A stretch of 64,000 bases of DNA from an archaeon (GTDB lineage: Archaea > Asgardarchaeota > Hermodarchaeia > Hermodarchaeales > Hermodarchaeaceae): contig JABXGX010000081.1 in assembly GCA_016550405.1 (NCBI GenBank), positions 1-64,000 on the forward strand, in the 5' to 3' direction. Under the pieces are notes generated by a model. The model was not told the DNA's origin. It saw only the letters and a program-made list of their open reading frames with translations, and made no database searches. This document shows, piece after piece, positions 36,207 through 44,362 of this stretch; the first letter of the stretch is position 1, and each line of letters starts with the position of its first letter. The translations under genes and the position numbers were made by a program.

Positions 36207-36729
36207 CGATTTAAAAAAAGAACGCCACTCAGTAATTATTATCACAGAAGGGCGTCTAAGGATTGTGAATTCCCTCAACCTGATGGTGGAGGTTTCCTGT
36301 GTCATTCCATCGACAAACACCGACTGATCCACAGGCTCTAGTCGCCATTCCAGCGATGTAGCCGGGATTAATGTGACCTTGGTTCTCGGCCAAGGATTCC
36401 AAGACCTCATAATTGAACTCTTAACAGATGATTTAAAGTCAACAACGCAACTTCCAATTGAGTGCAATTGCTCTAGCACAGCATCCCAACAGCTAATCAT
36501 CACTTATCACGTGCTCTCCCCTAGTTTTAAATCAGCAAATCTCCCCCCAAAGAAAATGAACCGTAGGGTTGGGGTCTCGTTCGAAAACCGGTAAGCTATA
36601 ATAGGGAACACCGCACAACACCTTTACGCGGGACCTCTCTTCGGCTACCTCCCCGAATACTTTCGGTGAAGTCTCCCCGCCCAACGTGTCCCTAAAGCAC
36701 ACACGCATGACCCTTCGGAAGGAAGAACC
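36207..36729. other. 523-bp gap between AOR and radA; includes radA promoter and GC-rich leader
   Basis: No convincing gene is seen. Up to about 36580 the composition is like the surroundings. From about 36610 it becomes GC-rich and stays so into radA. A TATA-like GCTATAATAG lies at 36594-36603, which would give a leader of about 100 bases with small hairpins such as CCGAA/TTCGG near 36651-36664. A minus-strand frame covering 35904-36503 was rejected because half of it is antisense to AOR. Confidence 0.4.
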
Positions 36730-37527
36730 ATGCCCTCAGAACTAGAAAAAATCGAGGGCGTCGGACCCACCGTCGCCCAAAAACTCGAAGAATGCGGCTT
36801 CCGTACCATCGAAGGAATCGCCGCCGCCTCCGTCAAAGAACTCACCAGCCTCGCCGGCATCGGTGCCAGCACCGCTCAGAAAATCATCGAATCCGCCCAA
36901 CGCCTCGCGAGCATCGGACTTGAAACCGCCGACCAACTCTGGAAGAAACGCCAAACCGTCGAACGCATCACCACCAACAGCCGCGAACTCGACGCCCTAC
37001 TCGGTGGCGGCCTTGAAACCGGCAGCATGACCGAATTCGCCGGAGCATTCCGATCCGGCAAAACCCAACTCTGCCATCAACTCGCCGTCAACGTCCAATT
37101 CCCCACCGACCAAGGCGGCTGTGACGCCAAAGCCGCATACATCGACACCGAAGGCACCTTCCGCCCCGAACGCATCATCAACATGGCCCAAGCCAAAAAC
37201 ATCCCCCCCAACCAAGCCCTCAAAAACATCATCGTCGGCCGCGCCTACAACAGCGACCACCAAATGCTCCTCGTCCAACAAATCCAAGACAACCCCCAAT
37301 TCGACAAAGTCCGACTCCTCGTTGTTGACAGCCTCATCGGCCACTTCCGCGCCGAATACCTCGGCCGCGGCATGCTCGCCGAACGCCAACAAAAACTCAA
37401 CAAACACCTCCACGACCTCCTCCGCGTCGCCGAAATCAGCAACATCGCCGTCGTCACCACCAACCAAGTACATGCACAGCCCGATGTCTTCTTTGGTGAG
37501 ATTTCAATCAAGCGTTTGAATAATTAA
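36730..37527 (+). CDS. radA: RadA recombinase, interrupted: N-terminal 265 residues
   Basis: The frame encodes a HhH DNA-binding domain (about 1-60: IEGVGPTVAQKL, LAGIGASTAQKI) and most of the RecA core: Walker A GAFRSGKTQ (about 98-106), DTEGTFRPER, Walker B LLVVDS and the L2 region TNQV. It then stops at TAA (37525) inside what should be QPDVFFGDP. The missing C-terminal 55 residues follow in the same frame at 37555-37722. Third codon positions in this part are almost only C or A, unlike every neighbouring gene, and unlike the C-terminal piece. Intact archaeal RadA is about 320-350 aa. GGAAGGAAG precedes the ATG. Confidence 0.85.
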   Translation: MPSELEKIEGVGPTVAQKLEECGFRTIEGIAAASVKELTSLAGIGASTAQKIIESAQRLASIGLETADQLWKKRQTVERITTNSRELDALLGGGLETGSMTEFAGAFRSGKTQLCHQLAVNVQFPTDQGGCDAKAAYIDTEGTFRPERIINMAQAKNIPPNQALKNIIVGRAYNSDHQMLLVQQIQDNPQFDKVRLLVVDSLIGHFRAEYLGRGMLAERQQKLNKHLHDLLRVAEISNIAVVTTNQVHAQPDVFFGEISIKRLNN

Positions 37528-37553
37528 TCAGATAGTTGATTAAATCCCAGAAC
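37500..37553 (+). other. 54-bp hairpin-forming insertion that interrupts radA
   Basis: Taking out these 54 bases joins GGTGA to TCCCGAC and gives an unbroken [10 protein letters not shown], the expected RadA sequence. The insert is AT-rich and holds two in-frame stops (TAA 37525, TGA 37537). It folds: GATTT-c-AATCAA (37500-37511) pairs with TTGATTAAATC (37536-37546), and TTAATCA (37524-37530) can pair instead with TGATTAA (37537-37543). No bulge-helix-bulge intron motif fits the junctions. Exact edges could shift by a few bases. Confidence 0.55.
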
Positions 37554-37554
37554 T

Positions 37555-37722
37555 CCCGACAGACCAACTGGCGGGCACATCGTGGCTCATGCGGCACAAA
37601 CGCGGATCTACTTGCGGAAGAGCAAAGCAGAGCGTCGGATTGCGACCCTGATCGACTCGCCCTACCTGCCTGAAGGTGAGGCGTTGTTCACGATTACGGC
37701 GCAGGGCATTGCTGATGCGTAA
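37555..37722 (+). pseudogene. Detached C-terminal segment of RadA
   Basis: Reading from 37555 gives [13 protein letters not shown], then [24 protein letters not shown] and an ending GIADA with stop TAA at 37720-37722. This is the conserved C-terminus of archaeal RadA (55 residues), in the same reading frame as the upstream part but cut off by two stops. It has no start codon or ribosome site of its own. Codon choice here is G-rich at third positions (TTG, CGG, GCG, CTG), unlike the C/A-ending upstream part. Confidence 0.75.
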
Positions 37723-37925
37723 AACTTGCGGTTTGAAGGCCGCCTTCTACATTGGATGCACCTTGGTGGTGCCCGCACCCAGTTAGTGGAACTAAGTCTG
37801 GGAAGTGTTTACTGATTCATCAAATCCAATGGCGTCACAGCACTTGGCGATTAAAACTGCCTTGCTTTGGTCAATATTCGTTGTTGTCTTAGTTTGGTTC
37901 TAAAATCAGATAAACCGGTTCTTTG
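37723..37925. other. Gap between radA remnant and nuclease-like gene
   Basis: About 200 bases with no supported gene. A hairpin GCACC/GGTGC lies near 37767-37781 and could end radA transcription. The rest is AT-rich. Confidence 0.3.
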
Positions 37926-38333
37926 TTAGACTCTAATCGTCATCCATCGAACCCGTTTTTCATGAACTAATTGGGCAATTCGTTTTTCGGTTGTGCTGAG
38001 GTGAGCGTTTCCGGTTTTGATGTCGATGAGTATAATTTCTGTTGGGTGATTATGGCTGTACCCATCAAACACGATGTAATCTATTGGAGAGCCAATGAAG
38101 CGGGCATCTGAGGGTTCGAAAGGGAACGCGTCGAGGAGTGGGGCCATTTGTTCACCGATTTTTCCTTTGAGCACTGCACGGCTGCGTGAGAGGGCGTCTT
38201 TGCGGATGCGGTCTTTTTCTTGTTGGACTTGTTCTTGGACGCGGATATTGATCATCCGTTTTTGGTAGATGTTGTAGAGGATAAGACCGAGGATAACGAG
38301 TAGGAGTATTCCAATGGTGAGTTCGAGGAGCAT
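37926..38333 (-). CDS. Membrane-anchored predicted nuclease (COG4741, distantly Holliday-resolvase-like)
   Basis: The 135-aa protein has one N-terminal membrane helix (about 5-23), a basic coiled stretch (25-55) and a compact domain. The domain carries GKIGEQMAPLL, FIGSPIDYIVFDG and ILIDIKTGNAHLS, the Glu-Asp-(D/E)xK arrangement of this restriction-endonuclease-like family. The family is annotated as predicted endonuclease related to archaeal Holliday junction resolvases; its substrate is not established. The usual EVKTG is here DIKTG, a conservative change. Monocistronic, and convergent with radA. Confidence 0.75.
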   Translation of the reverse strand: MLLELTIGILLLVILGLILYNIYQKRMINIRVQEQVQQEKDRIRKDALSRSRAVLKGKIGEQMAPLLDAFPFEPSDARFIGSPIDYIVFDGYSHNHPTEIILIDIKTGNAHLSTTEKRIAQLVHEKRVRWMTIRV

Positions 38334-38412
38334 GATGTAACCTCTAGATGGGAGGGTATTCTCAAAGGGCTAGATATACTCCACGAAAAGGAATTCTACG
38401 AAGACCTCAAGG

Positions 38413-39633
38413 CTAGTCGAGGAGCCGTTTCTCGCCTTTTAGCGCGCGAATATCAGTTATATCTTGTGAGACTTCAAGACAGCCGATGTATTCCTTATTC
38501 TTGTGGACGGCAAAGTAACGGATGTAGATTAAGCGACCTTTCAAGGTAATCCAGAATTCAGCCGACTTTCGTTTCCCAGCTCGAAAATCGTCGAGTATTT
38601 GCTGGACCTTATGGAGGCTTTTCTGGGGGTGGCAAGCTTGGACAGTGCGTCCGATAACTGCTTTGGTACGGACAAAGATACGCCCACCAGACTCACTATA
38701 AAACTGAACTTTATCGTCTTTATCAACGAAGGTAATATCAATGGGTATGATGTTGAAAATTCCCTGGAGAGCCTCTTGTGTTAAGCTCCCCGTTTCAAAA
38801 TTTACGATTCCGTTCATTATTGTTTGATCTTTAGGTGGTTGGGTTATTGGTGGTGTAGCTTCAAAATTGGTGGGAGTAAAGAACCTGTAACCAATCTCGT
38901 CAAATTCTTGACGAATCTGTGACCATTCATTTTCGGTTATTACTTTAAGGCCAGTTGGAAAGAGGATGTTATTTTCTTTTTGGAAGTGGCTGGCAAGTTT
39001 TTCAGCAATGACCAGAGCAAGATTCTCAAGTTGAGAAGTGAATTCGCTGAATTTAATTACTGTTTTTTCTTCCATTAGAGAATAGAGTTGTTTCTCAAAT
39101 GCTCGAATTTCATCATGTTCAGCCCACATGATTTTAGGGGGTTGGGTAATGCCATGTTTTTCCAGGAAAGGAAACAGAACATTTTCCTCTCGAAGATAAT
39201 GATTCTCTGAATCGTGGAATATGGAGACTTTGTCCTCCAGAGCGTCCCAATGTGGTATCGCTGCATGGAAATTATTCATTGCACTGATTTTTGTTACTTC
39301 TTCACGGAGTGCAATAGCGTTCTTTAGCAGTAAATTATGTTCTTCCATGAGAATCCAAATGGGATGGCTAGCGTCGAGGTCTAAGTGAGTTGATTCTAAG
39401 GCATCTTGGAATGCTGCTAAGTGGATGTCACAAAGGGCGCGAATTTCTTCAGCGGGCATACCTTGGTTGATAAGCTCTTCTTCGATCTGGGAAATTTCGA
39501 GAGGGCTGCAGCTTGCTAGCAATTCTCCGAATTCGGCTTTGACATCTTCGACGGGTGTTCCACTATGTAATTGCTTGATAATTTGTTTGAGGATTTCTTT
39601 ACGTTCGTTATCCTTCATTTTCTCATCTTGCAT
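38413..39633 (-). CDS. DUF438 / hemerythrin-like / PAS sensor protein
   Basis: The 406-aa protein has three parts. An N-terminal DUF438-type helical domain (about 8-80) comes first. A four-helix hemerythrin-like domain follows (about 85-225, with His in HNLL, HWDAL, ENHY, EKHG and ASHF), which may bind a di-iron site. A C-terminal PAS domain (about 275-395) completes it. This combination is widespread in anaerobes and is thought to sense oxygen, NO or redox state. It has no kinase or output domain, so it would signal through a partner. It precedes no obvious operon partner; the zinc-ribbon gene lies 29 bases upstream on the same strand. Confidence 0.85.
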   Translation of the reverse strand: MQDEKMKDNERKEILKQIIKQLHSGTPVEDVKAEFGELLASCSPLEISQIEEELINQGMPAEEIRALCDIHLAAFQDALESTHLDLDASHPIWILMEEHNLLLKNAIALREEVTKISAMNNFHAAIPHWDALEDKVSIFHDSENHYLREENVLFPFLEKHGITQPPKIMWAEHDEIRAFEKQLYSLMEEKTVIKFSEFTSQLENLALVIAEKLASHFQKENNILFPTGLKVITENEWSQIRQEFDEIGYRFFTPTNFEATPPITQPPKDQTIMNGIVNFETGSLTQEALQGIFNIIPIDITFVDKDDKVQFYSESGGRIFVRTKAVIGRTVQACHPQKSLHKVQQILDDFRAGKRKSAEFWITLKGRLIYIRYFAVHKNKEYIGCLEVSQDITDIRALKGEKRLLD

Positions 39634-39662
39634 AAAGAATCACAACCCCAGTTATGGTGAGG

Positions 39663-40322
39663 TTAGGGAGGGCTTAAAGATACGCCGCATTTATAACAAT
39701 ATACCGAAGTGGAATCAATGGCTTTGGCTCCACAATTCCAGCAGAAGCTAATCGTCGTTTTTCCACCGAGTGGAGCAGAGGGTTGGATAATTGCCGGTTT
39801 AGTTTCAGTCGGAGTTAGTAGCGGTGGAGTAGAACTTGTATTTTCGGCTTGCATAATCGTATCATGGATGATTGTGGAGATTTTTCGCTGTCCGGTTCCA
39901 TGAGCTGGACAGCGAATAGTGAGTACTTTGAATTTATCTGAGGTTTTGGTGTTTTCTAGCCTGACAGGTTCGCCACATTTGAGACAGCGGAGAGTATGTT
40001 CTTTGATGACTGGGGCGTAGCTGGGTAAATTCTCGTAGAAGAAGGAGTATTCGCCAGCTCCGGAGTGGTCGGGGCAACGGAGTTCGAGTTTGACCAATCC
40101 TTCTTTCCGCATCTTGGCTTGGGCCTCAGCAAGTTGGAGATGAACCTCACGTTGGAATTCATCGGGGTCAGTCTTCGCTAGTTTACGATGTTCTTGTTCG
40201 ATTTTTTCACTCATCGTACGTTCCATAAAGGGAAGCGTTTCGATTCGAATTACAGATTTGATAGCTCGAGGTTTACCGCCTTTTGGACAAGCAATTTCCT
40301 GTAGCAGCGTTTCTTCACTCAT
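39663..40322 (-). CDS. Protein with several zinc-binding motifs
   Basis: The 219-aa protein has a CPDHS motif with following His/Cys, a CLKCGE ribbon, a CPAHG motif and a C-terminal two-pair ribbon (CWNCGAK, CYKCGV). The N-terminal part is charged and helical. It probably binds two or three zinc ions and makes protein or nucleic-acid contacts; no known family was recognised. An ATG at 40346 would add eight residues. It may be co-transcribed with the DUF438 sensor gene 29 bases downstream. Confidence 0.65.
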   Translation of the reverse strand: MSEETLLQEIACPKGGKPRAIKSVIRIETLPFMERTMSEKIEQEHRKLAKTDPDEFQREVHLQLAEAQAKMRKEGLVKLELRCPDHSGAGEYSFFYENLPSYAPVIKEHTLRCLKCGEPVRLENTKTSDKFKVLTIRCPAHGTGQRKISTIIHDTIMQAENTSSTPPLLTPTETKPAIIQPSAPLGGKTTISFCWNCGAKAIDSTSVYCYKCGVSLSPP

Positions 40323-40398
40323 TGCAATGCACCATGACTGGCACATAATGTTCGGGGTAGACTAAAAACCAGTTGGCTTTTCCGGTATGATCAGAAAT

Positions 40399-41589
40399 TT
40401 AGGGATAACGACGACGAATTAGAACAATTAAGATTGCCGCTACCACGCCTGTCGTGATGACTGCACCAGCACCAATGACTGCTAGGAGCATGTTTACTGG
40501 TGGATTTACTGATGGGAGAATGTAATCTTCAAGCAGGTGTATGACATCGAAAGCTGAACTGCGAGCCGTAAAGACGATGACCATATCTTGGTTTGGTACT
40601 ACGAAGATATGTTGATTTAGATAACCATGTGCAGCGTAAGCATCGATGGTTGGATGGACCCACCATTGATACCCGTATTCAGTTTCACTATCAACGATTG
40701 CATGGCTAGTTGATGAAGCAGCCACCCAGGATGCAGGAAGAATTTGTTGTCCATCCCAGGTACCATTGTGAAGGTAAAGAAAGCCAAATTTGGCCATGTC
40801 ACGGGGACGTAATTGCAGCGATGAGCCGCCGTTTACATTGCCCTGGGGATCACGTGACCAGTAATAGTCTGTAATCCCCAGGGGAGCAAAGAGATTGGTT
40901 TCAGCAAAGGCTTGGGTGGACAACCCAGTTGTTTGGTAAATGATTGCTGAAAGAAGATGGGATCCCCCGGTATTATAGACCCATTGTGAGCCTGGTGAAT
41001 AATCCATGGGTCGGTTAAGGACGAATTCTACCCAATTTGGACTCGTGGTCATACGGTCCCAGTCATTGTTAGGATTGCCATAGGGATAAGTCCATTCATC
41101 CCAAGGGAGCCCCGAAGTCATAGAGAGAAGGTGTTCGATGGTAATCGCTTCTTTTCGGCTGTCCAAATTTTGAATCGTCAGATGGGAAAAGATGTCAACG
41201 AGATGGTCGTCAAGGTGAAGGTAGCCCTGATCAATTGCGATACCAATCAGGGCTGAGGAGACACTCTTTGTACACGAATAGATGTTACTTCGCTGAGTTT
41301 CACGATCAGGTACCCCCATGTAATTCTCATAGACAAGGTACCCATGACGGACAACAAGTATAGATCGCAGTGCAAATCCCCAAGTTTGACTTACGAGATG
41401 TTGTTCCATTTGTTGAAAGCAAACAGGGTCCAGACCTTGTGATTCCAAAGATGCAGTTTCCCAATCAAGGGTCGGCCAATAATCCGATTGAGGCATTGGG
41501 GCGGAAACTGGGCAATTTAACGGAAGCAAGAATACCGAGATTAGAAGGAGTGGGAGAAATCCGACCCATACAAGTTGTGTTCTCTTCAT
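40399..41589 (-). CDS. Exported serine beta-lactamase-fold hydrolase, membrane anchored (paralogue 1)
   Basis: The 396-aa protein has a signal peptide (MKRTQLVWVGFLPLLL), a class C beta-lactamase/esterase-type domain with SxxK in YSCTKS, a Tyr motif VYNTGG, and a C-terminal transmembrane helix with a basic tail. Such proteins (COG1680) are esterases, peptidases or transpeptidase-like enzymes; true lactamase activity is not implied. The ATG at 41589 is preferred over GTG at 41613 because a TATA box (41624-41632) puts the transcription start near 41602. A close paralogue lies at 42962-44182. Confidence 0.85.
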   Translation of the reverse strand: MKRTQLVWVGFLPLLLISVFLLPLNCPVSAPMPQSDYWPTLDWETASLESQGLDPVCFQQMEQHLVSQTWGFALRSILVVRHGYLVYENYMGVPDRETQRSNIYSCTKSVSSALIGIAIDQGYLHLDDHLVDIFSHLTIQNLDSRKEAITIEHLLSMTSGLPWDEWTYPYGNPNNDWDRMTTSPNWVEFVLNRPMDYSPGSQWVYNTGGSHLLSAIIYQTTGLSTQAFAETNLFAPLGITDYYWSRDPQGNVNGGSSLQLRPRDMAKFGFLYLHNGTWDGQQILPASWVAASSTSHAIVDSETEYGYQWWVHPTIDAYAAHGYLNQHIFVVPNQDMVIVFTARSSAFDVIHLLEDYILPSVNPPVNMLLAVIGAGAVITTGVVAAILIVLIRRRYP

Positions 41590-41623
41590 ATGAATCTGAC
41601 CAATCAGCTTCACTGAATTAGTA

Positions 41624-41632
41624 GGTATAAAG
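41624..41632 (-). promoter_or_regulatory. TATA-like box for beta-lactamase-fold paralogue 1
   Basis: CTTTATACC on the minus strand, centred about 39 bases before the ATG at 41589. It implies a short leader and excludes the earlier GTG. Confidence 0.4.
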
Positions 41633-41729
41633 ATAGAGTCACCTACAGGTTATGAAAATTGTTTGAAAACCTAAAAGAACTGCTTATTTCCGAAAAATAA
41701 GGTTCGGAAAGCAGAACTAAAAATAACGA

Positions 41730-42503
41730 TTAGACAAAAACTGTGGGCTTTGGGGATTGGCCGAAAAGGAGAGCGTACCGACTGTTTGCCGGAATAGGTC
41801 CCTGACTAAGATCGTTTGCCATCCGTGTTAATCCCGTCTGGTATGCTTCAGAAGATATGAGGTGTAAACAAGAGAAGGCTTTGTCATGGTAGGGTTGAAT
41901 ATCAGTTAGCTCATAGCGAAATTCAGCGATTTGTTGCTGGAATTTTTGAAATCCGGCTTCTTCCATTCGTTTGCGTAAAACAAGGATGGAAGGGTACCGT
42001 TGAAGGTCAACGGAGATGGTTTCAGGAAAGTAGAAGGCAAGTGGTCGCCGGTTTTGAATAATTTCCTCGGAATCGGTGACAGTACAAATGATGCCCCCGC
42101 GCTTTAATACACGGAAGATTTCAGCAAAATAGGGAACAACATCATCTAAGTGGTGAATGACATCTACTGAAAACACAAAATCAAAAAAATGGTCTTCAAA
42201 TGGAAGGGCGTCGGCTTTTCCCTTTTGGAAGCGTATTGTGGGTGAGAGTGTTTGGGCTTCGTGGAGCATTTTCTCTGAGGGATCCAATCCCCACCCCGAT
42301 GCTTTGGCTGCCTTACAGATTGCGTTGATATAATTCCCAGTTCCACAACCCACTTCTAATATCTTTGAACCGTGTTTGACCTGAGAGGTTTCTATAAGTA
42401 GTCTGAGTACCTCAGGATGAATACGTCGATGGCGGCGATAATCTGCAACGAGTTGATCGTAGTCAATCATGGTAACCAATTCTTTGGATTCACTATGTCT
42501 CAT
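41730..42503 (-). CDS. SAM-dependent class I methyltransferase
   Basis: The 257-aa protein has the nucleotide-binding motif ILEVGCGTGNYI, the acidic second motif GLDPSEKML, and motif DFVFSVDVIHHLDD, as in UbiE/COQ5-like small-molecule methyltransferases. The substrate is unknown. The first ATG is at 42503; a second at 42470 (MIDYDQLV) is equally possible, with no clear ribosome site at either. It lies between the two membrane-anchored beta-lactamase-fold paralogues. Confidence 0.85.
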   Translation of the reverse strand: MRHSESKELVTMIDYDQLVADYRRHRRIHPEVLRLLIETSQVKHGSKILEVGCGTGNYINAICKAAKASGWGLDPSEKMLHEAQTLSPTIRFQKGKADALPFEDHFFDFVFSVDVIHHLDDVVPYFAEIFRVLKRGGIICTVTDSEEIIQNRRPLAFYFPETISVDLQRYPSILVLRKRMEEAGFQKFQQQIAEFRYELTDIQPYHDKAFSCLHLISSEAYQTGLTRMANDLSQGPIPANSRYALLFGQSPKPTVFV

Positions 42504-42598
42504 GAGGTATTGTGATGAAAAAACGTTTGGGCAAAGTTATAGCATTTAAAAAGATTGAATCTGTTTCATTGACTTGGAAGCCAGAGGTTGATTCATAG

Positions 42599-42760
42599 AT
42601 GAACACAGACACGTCCTCTGTAGATTCAATTGACTTTAATGATGAAGAACCATCCCGGCGGCGTCAAGCTATTGGTTGTTGTGCGATATTCATCATTATC
42701 ATTTTCGTTATTGCCTTGTTTGTGGGATATAGTACCTGGTTTACTCCTGTTCTTCCCTAA
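42599..42760 (+). CDS. Small single-helix membrane protein (53 aa)
   Basis: A short frame of 53 codons. It has an acidic N-terminus (DFNDEEPS), a basic stop (RRRQ) and one hydrophobic helix of about 20 residues (CCAIFIIIIFVIALFVGY), ending in PVLP. AGAGGTTG lies about 11 bases before the ATG and a TATA-like TTTAAAAAG about 50 bases before it. The cytosolic-acidic, basic-anchor, helix order suggests a type II orientation or a small regulatory membrane peptide. No homologue is recalled. Confidence 0.55.
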   Translation: MNTDTSSVDSIDFNDEEPSRRRQAIGCCAIFIIIIFVIALFVGYSTWFTPVLP

Positions 42761-42961
42761 TTGAGAATCGTATATACTGTTGATGAAAAGGAAGTGGAAC
42801 GGCTCCCAGGACAGCCGATTTGGACCAAGAGGTTGGAGGGGATTGGAGCCATTCGGTCCAAATTTTTCCTATGTTTTCCAATGCTTGGGGGCCTACTGCT
42901 GGTGGACAACGGATTTCGGAAAGCCGGAAATTCGGATGTCCAGAGGGAGCCGTTGGAGGAG
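42761..42961 (+). other. Gap with competing short frames, no clear gene
   Basis: After the 53-aa gene three plus-strand frames stay open for 64-115 codons (starts at 42761 TTG, 42782 ATG, 42820 ATG). The 42782 frame reads FGPRGWRGLEPFGP and is Trp/Gly-rich, but it runs 165 bases antisense into the beta-lactamase-like gene. The 42761 frame ends near its stop (42970). None has a good ribosome site, so none is annotated. Confidence 0.25.
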
Positions 42962-44182
42962 TCAGCCTGAAGAGGAAGGAAATTGCCGGCGTCGATGGAT
43001 TATATACACACTAACTACTGAAACAATTACAATAAGGACTAATGTCCCAATGATAGCTGCCGTGATTAGTTCTCCATTTGGAGGAATGCCTCCACCGACA
43101 ATAATGCCCGCAGCGGGAAGGATATAGTTCTCCAAAAGAATGTTAGGTTGCATGGAATTGGTCGACGCTGTGAATACGACCACCATATTCATCGCGGGAA
43201 AGACATTGATAAATTGACCAAGATATCCCCGAGCAGAATATGCCCCGATTAGTGGGGAGGTCCACCATTGGTAGCCGTATCCTGTGTCCGATTCGAGTAA
43301 TTCAAGGCTTGAGGTAGCGGTGGTGACCCATTCCTCAGAGACAATCTGGCTATCATCCCAGGTCCCGTTATTGAGGAAGAGGAATCCCAATTTAGCCATA
43401 TCACGGGGGGTAAGACGAAGGCTTGCTCCACCGAAAGCATTGCCATCTGGGTCTTTTCCCCAATCGTAATGAGTGATACCTAACGGATTGAAGAGCTTGT
43501 CTTCAGCGTAGTCCTGAGTAAATTGTCCTGTTGAGATATTGACAAGTGTGGAGAGCAAATGGGAGGCACCCGAGTTATAATACCATACTTCACCCGGTGT
43601 ATGAGCCATTGGTTGGTCTAGCACGTATTGAACCCAGTCAACGCTACTGGTCATCTGGAAGAAGGAGTTATCCCCAGTATAGACGGCTTCATACCAGTCG
43701 ATGCCCGTGGTCATAGTCAGAAGGTGTTCAATAGTCATGGCTTCTTTGCGAGTATCCATATTGGCAATGGTACGATCACTAAAAAAGTCCAAGACATGTT
43801 CATCAACACTGCTTAAGTAGCCTTCTTTGAGTGCAATCCCAACGAGAGTAGAGATGAAGCTTTTAGTGCATGAAAAGATGTTTCTTCGCGAGTCACCATC
43901 ATAACTGCCGTAATAAGTTTCGTGAACAATATAGCCATTCTTGATGACAATTGAGGAGACCATGGCAAAGCCCCAGTCGATTGTATTAATGTATTCGTCC
44001 ATTGCTTCAAGATAGGCAGCATTCATGTTTTGGGCTTCAGGCGTTGAAGTTTGCCATCCGGCTGTGGGCCAATAATCGGGAACCCAAGGAGTCTGTGCTG
44101 GTGTTGCATAGGTTGGCAGCGCAACTAGTAAGAGCACCAGAATAGGTACACAAATCAGTAGAGTAAAACGCTTGTTAGTCAC
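42962..44182 (-). CDS. Exported serine beta-lactamase-fold hydrolase, membrane anchored (paralogue 2)
   Basis: The 406-aa protein has the same layout as the 40399 gene: signal peptide (about 5-25), SxxK in FSCTKS, a Tyr motif YYNSGA, and a C-terminal membrane helix (about 370-393) with basic tail. The two share many identical stretches (IEHLL, LGITHYDW versus LGITDYYW, PRDMAK, GYQWW), so they come from a duplication. The GTG start is preceded by AAGGAAGGA. An external hydrolase or transpeptidase role is likely; substrate unknown. Confidence 0.85.
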   Translation of the reverse strand: MTNKRFTLLICVPILVLLLVALPTYATPAQTPWVPDYWPTAGWQTSTPEAQNMNAAYLEAMDEYINTIDWGFAMVSSIVIKNGYIVHETYYGSYDGDSRRNIFSCTKSFISTLVGIALKEGYLSSVDEHVLDFFSDRTIANMDTRKEAMTIEHLLTMTTGIDWYEAVYTGDNSFFQMTSSVDWVQYVLDQPMAHTPGEVWYYNSGASHLLSTLVNISTGQFTQDYAEDKLFNPLGITHYDWGKDPDGNAFGGASLRLTPRDMAKLGFLFLNNGTWDDSQIVSEEWVTTATSSLELLESDTGYGYQWWTSPLIGAYSARGYLGQFINVFPAMNMVVVFTASTNSMQPNILLENYILPAAGIIVGGGIPPNGELITAAIIGTLVLIVIVSVVSVYIIHRRRQFPSSSG

Positions 44183-44362
44183 CCGCGTCCTTCCTTTGGT
44201 TACCAGCTGGCTCCATCTTCCGAAATCACGTGTATATAATCGTGGAAACCGGCAAGTTCGAAAAGTGGACTACTTACCGGAATCAATTACAAGAAACCGA
44301 ACTGCCTGGTTCACTAATACTCGAGACAAGGTCTGGAGCTGATTTCAGAGACATTCAGGGGG

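Noticed and set aside
35904..36503. A 199-codon minus-strand frame between AOR and radA
   Set aside because: Half of it is antisense to the conserved 3' end of AOR, it has no ribosome site, and the translation shows no recognisable domain. It was also checked as a ThiS/MoaD-like partner of AOR and does not end in the GG such proteins need.
36561..36610. A GTTCGA tract that could be a tRNA T-loop
   Set aside because: The flanking bases do not form a five-base-pair T stem, and no acceptor or anticodon arm fits around it.
36996..37519. Long open frames on both strands inside radA
   Set aside because: They arise from the extreme third-position C/A bias of the real radA frame; their translations are low-complexity (runs of Asp/Val/Glu or Ser/Thr/Pro).
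37480..37570. Archaeal bulge-helix-bulge intron in radA
   Set aside because: TTGGT (37493-37497) can pair with ACCAA (37563-37567), but the spacing to the inner stem is two bases on one side and about sixteen on the other. A bulge-helix-bulge needs two three-base bulges around a four-base helix.
42782..43127. 115-codon plus-strand frame with Trp/Gly-rich sequence
   Set aside because: It runs about 165 bases antisense through the end of the beta-lactamase-fold gene, including its conserved membrane anchor, and has no ribosome site.
40399..44182. True antibiotic-resistance beta-lactamases
   Set aside because: The SxxK fold is shared with many esterases and peptidases; C-terminal anchors and the archaeal setting do not point to lactam hydrolysis.
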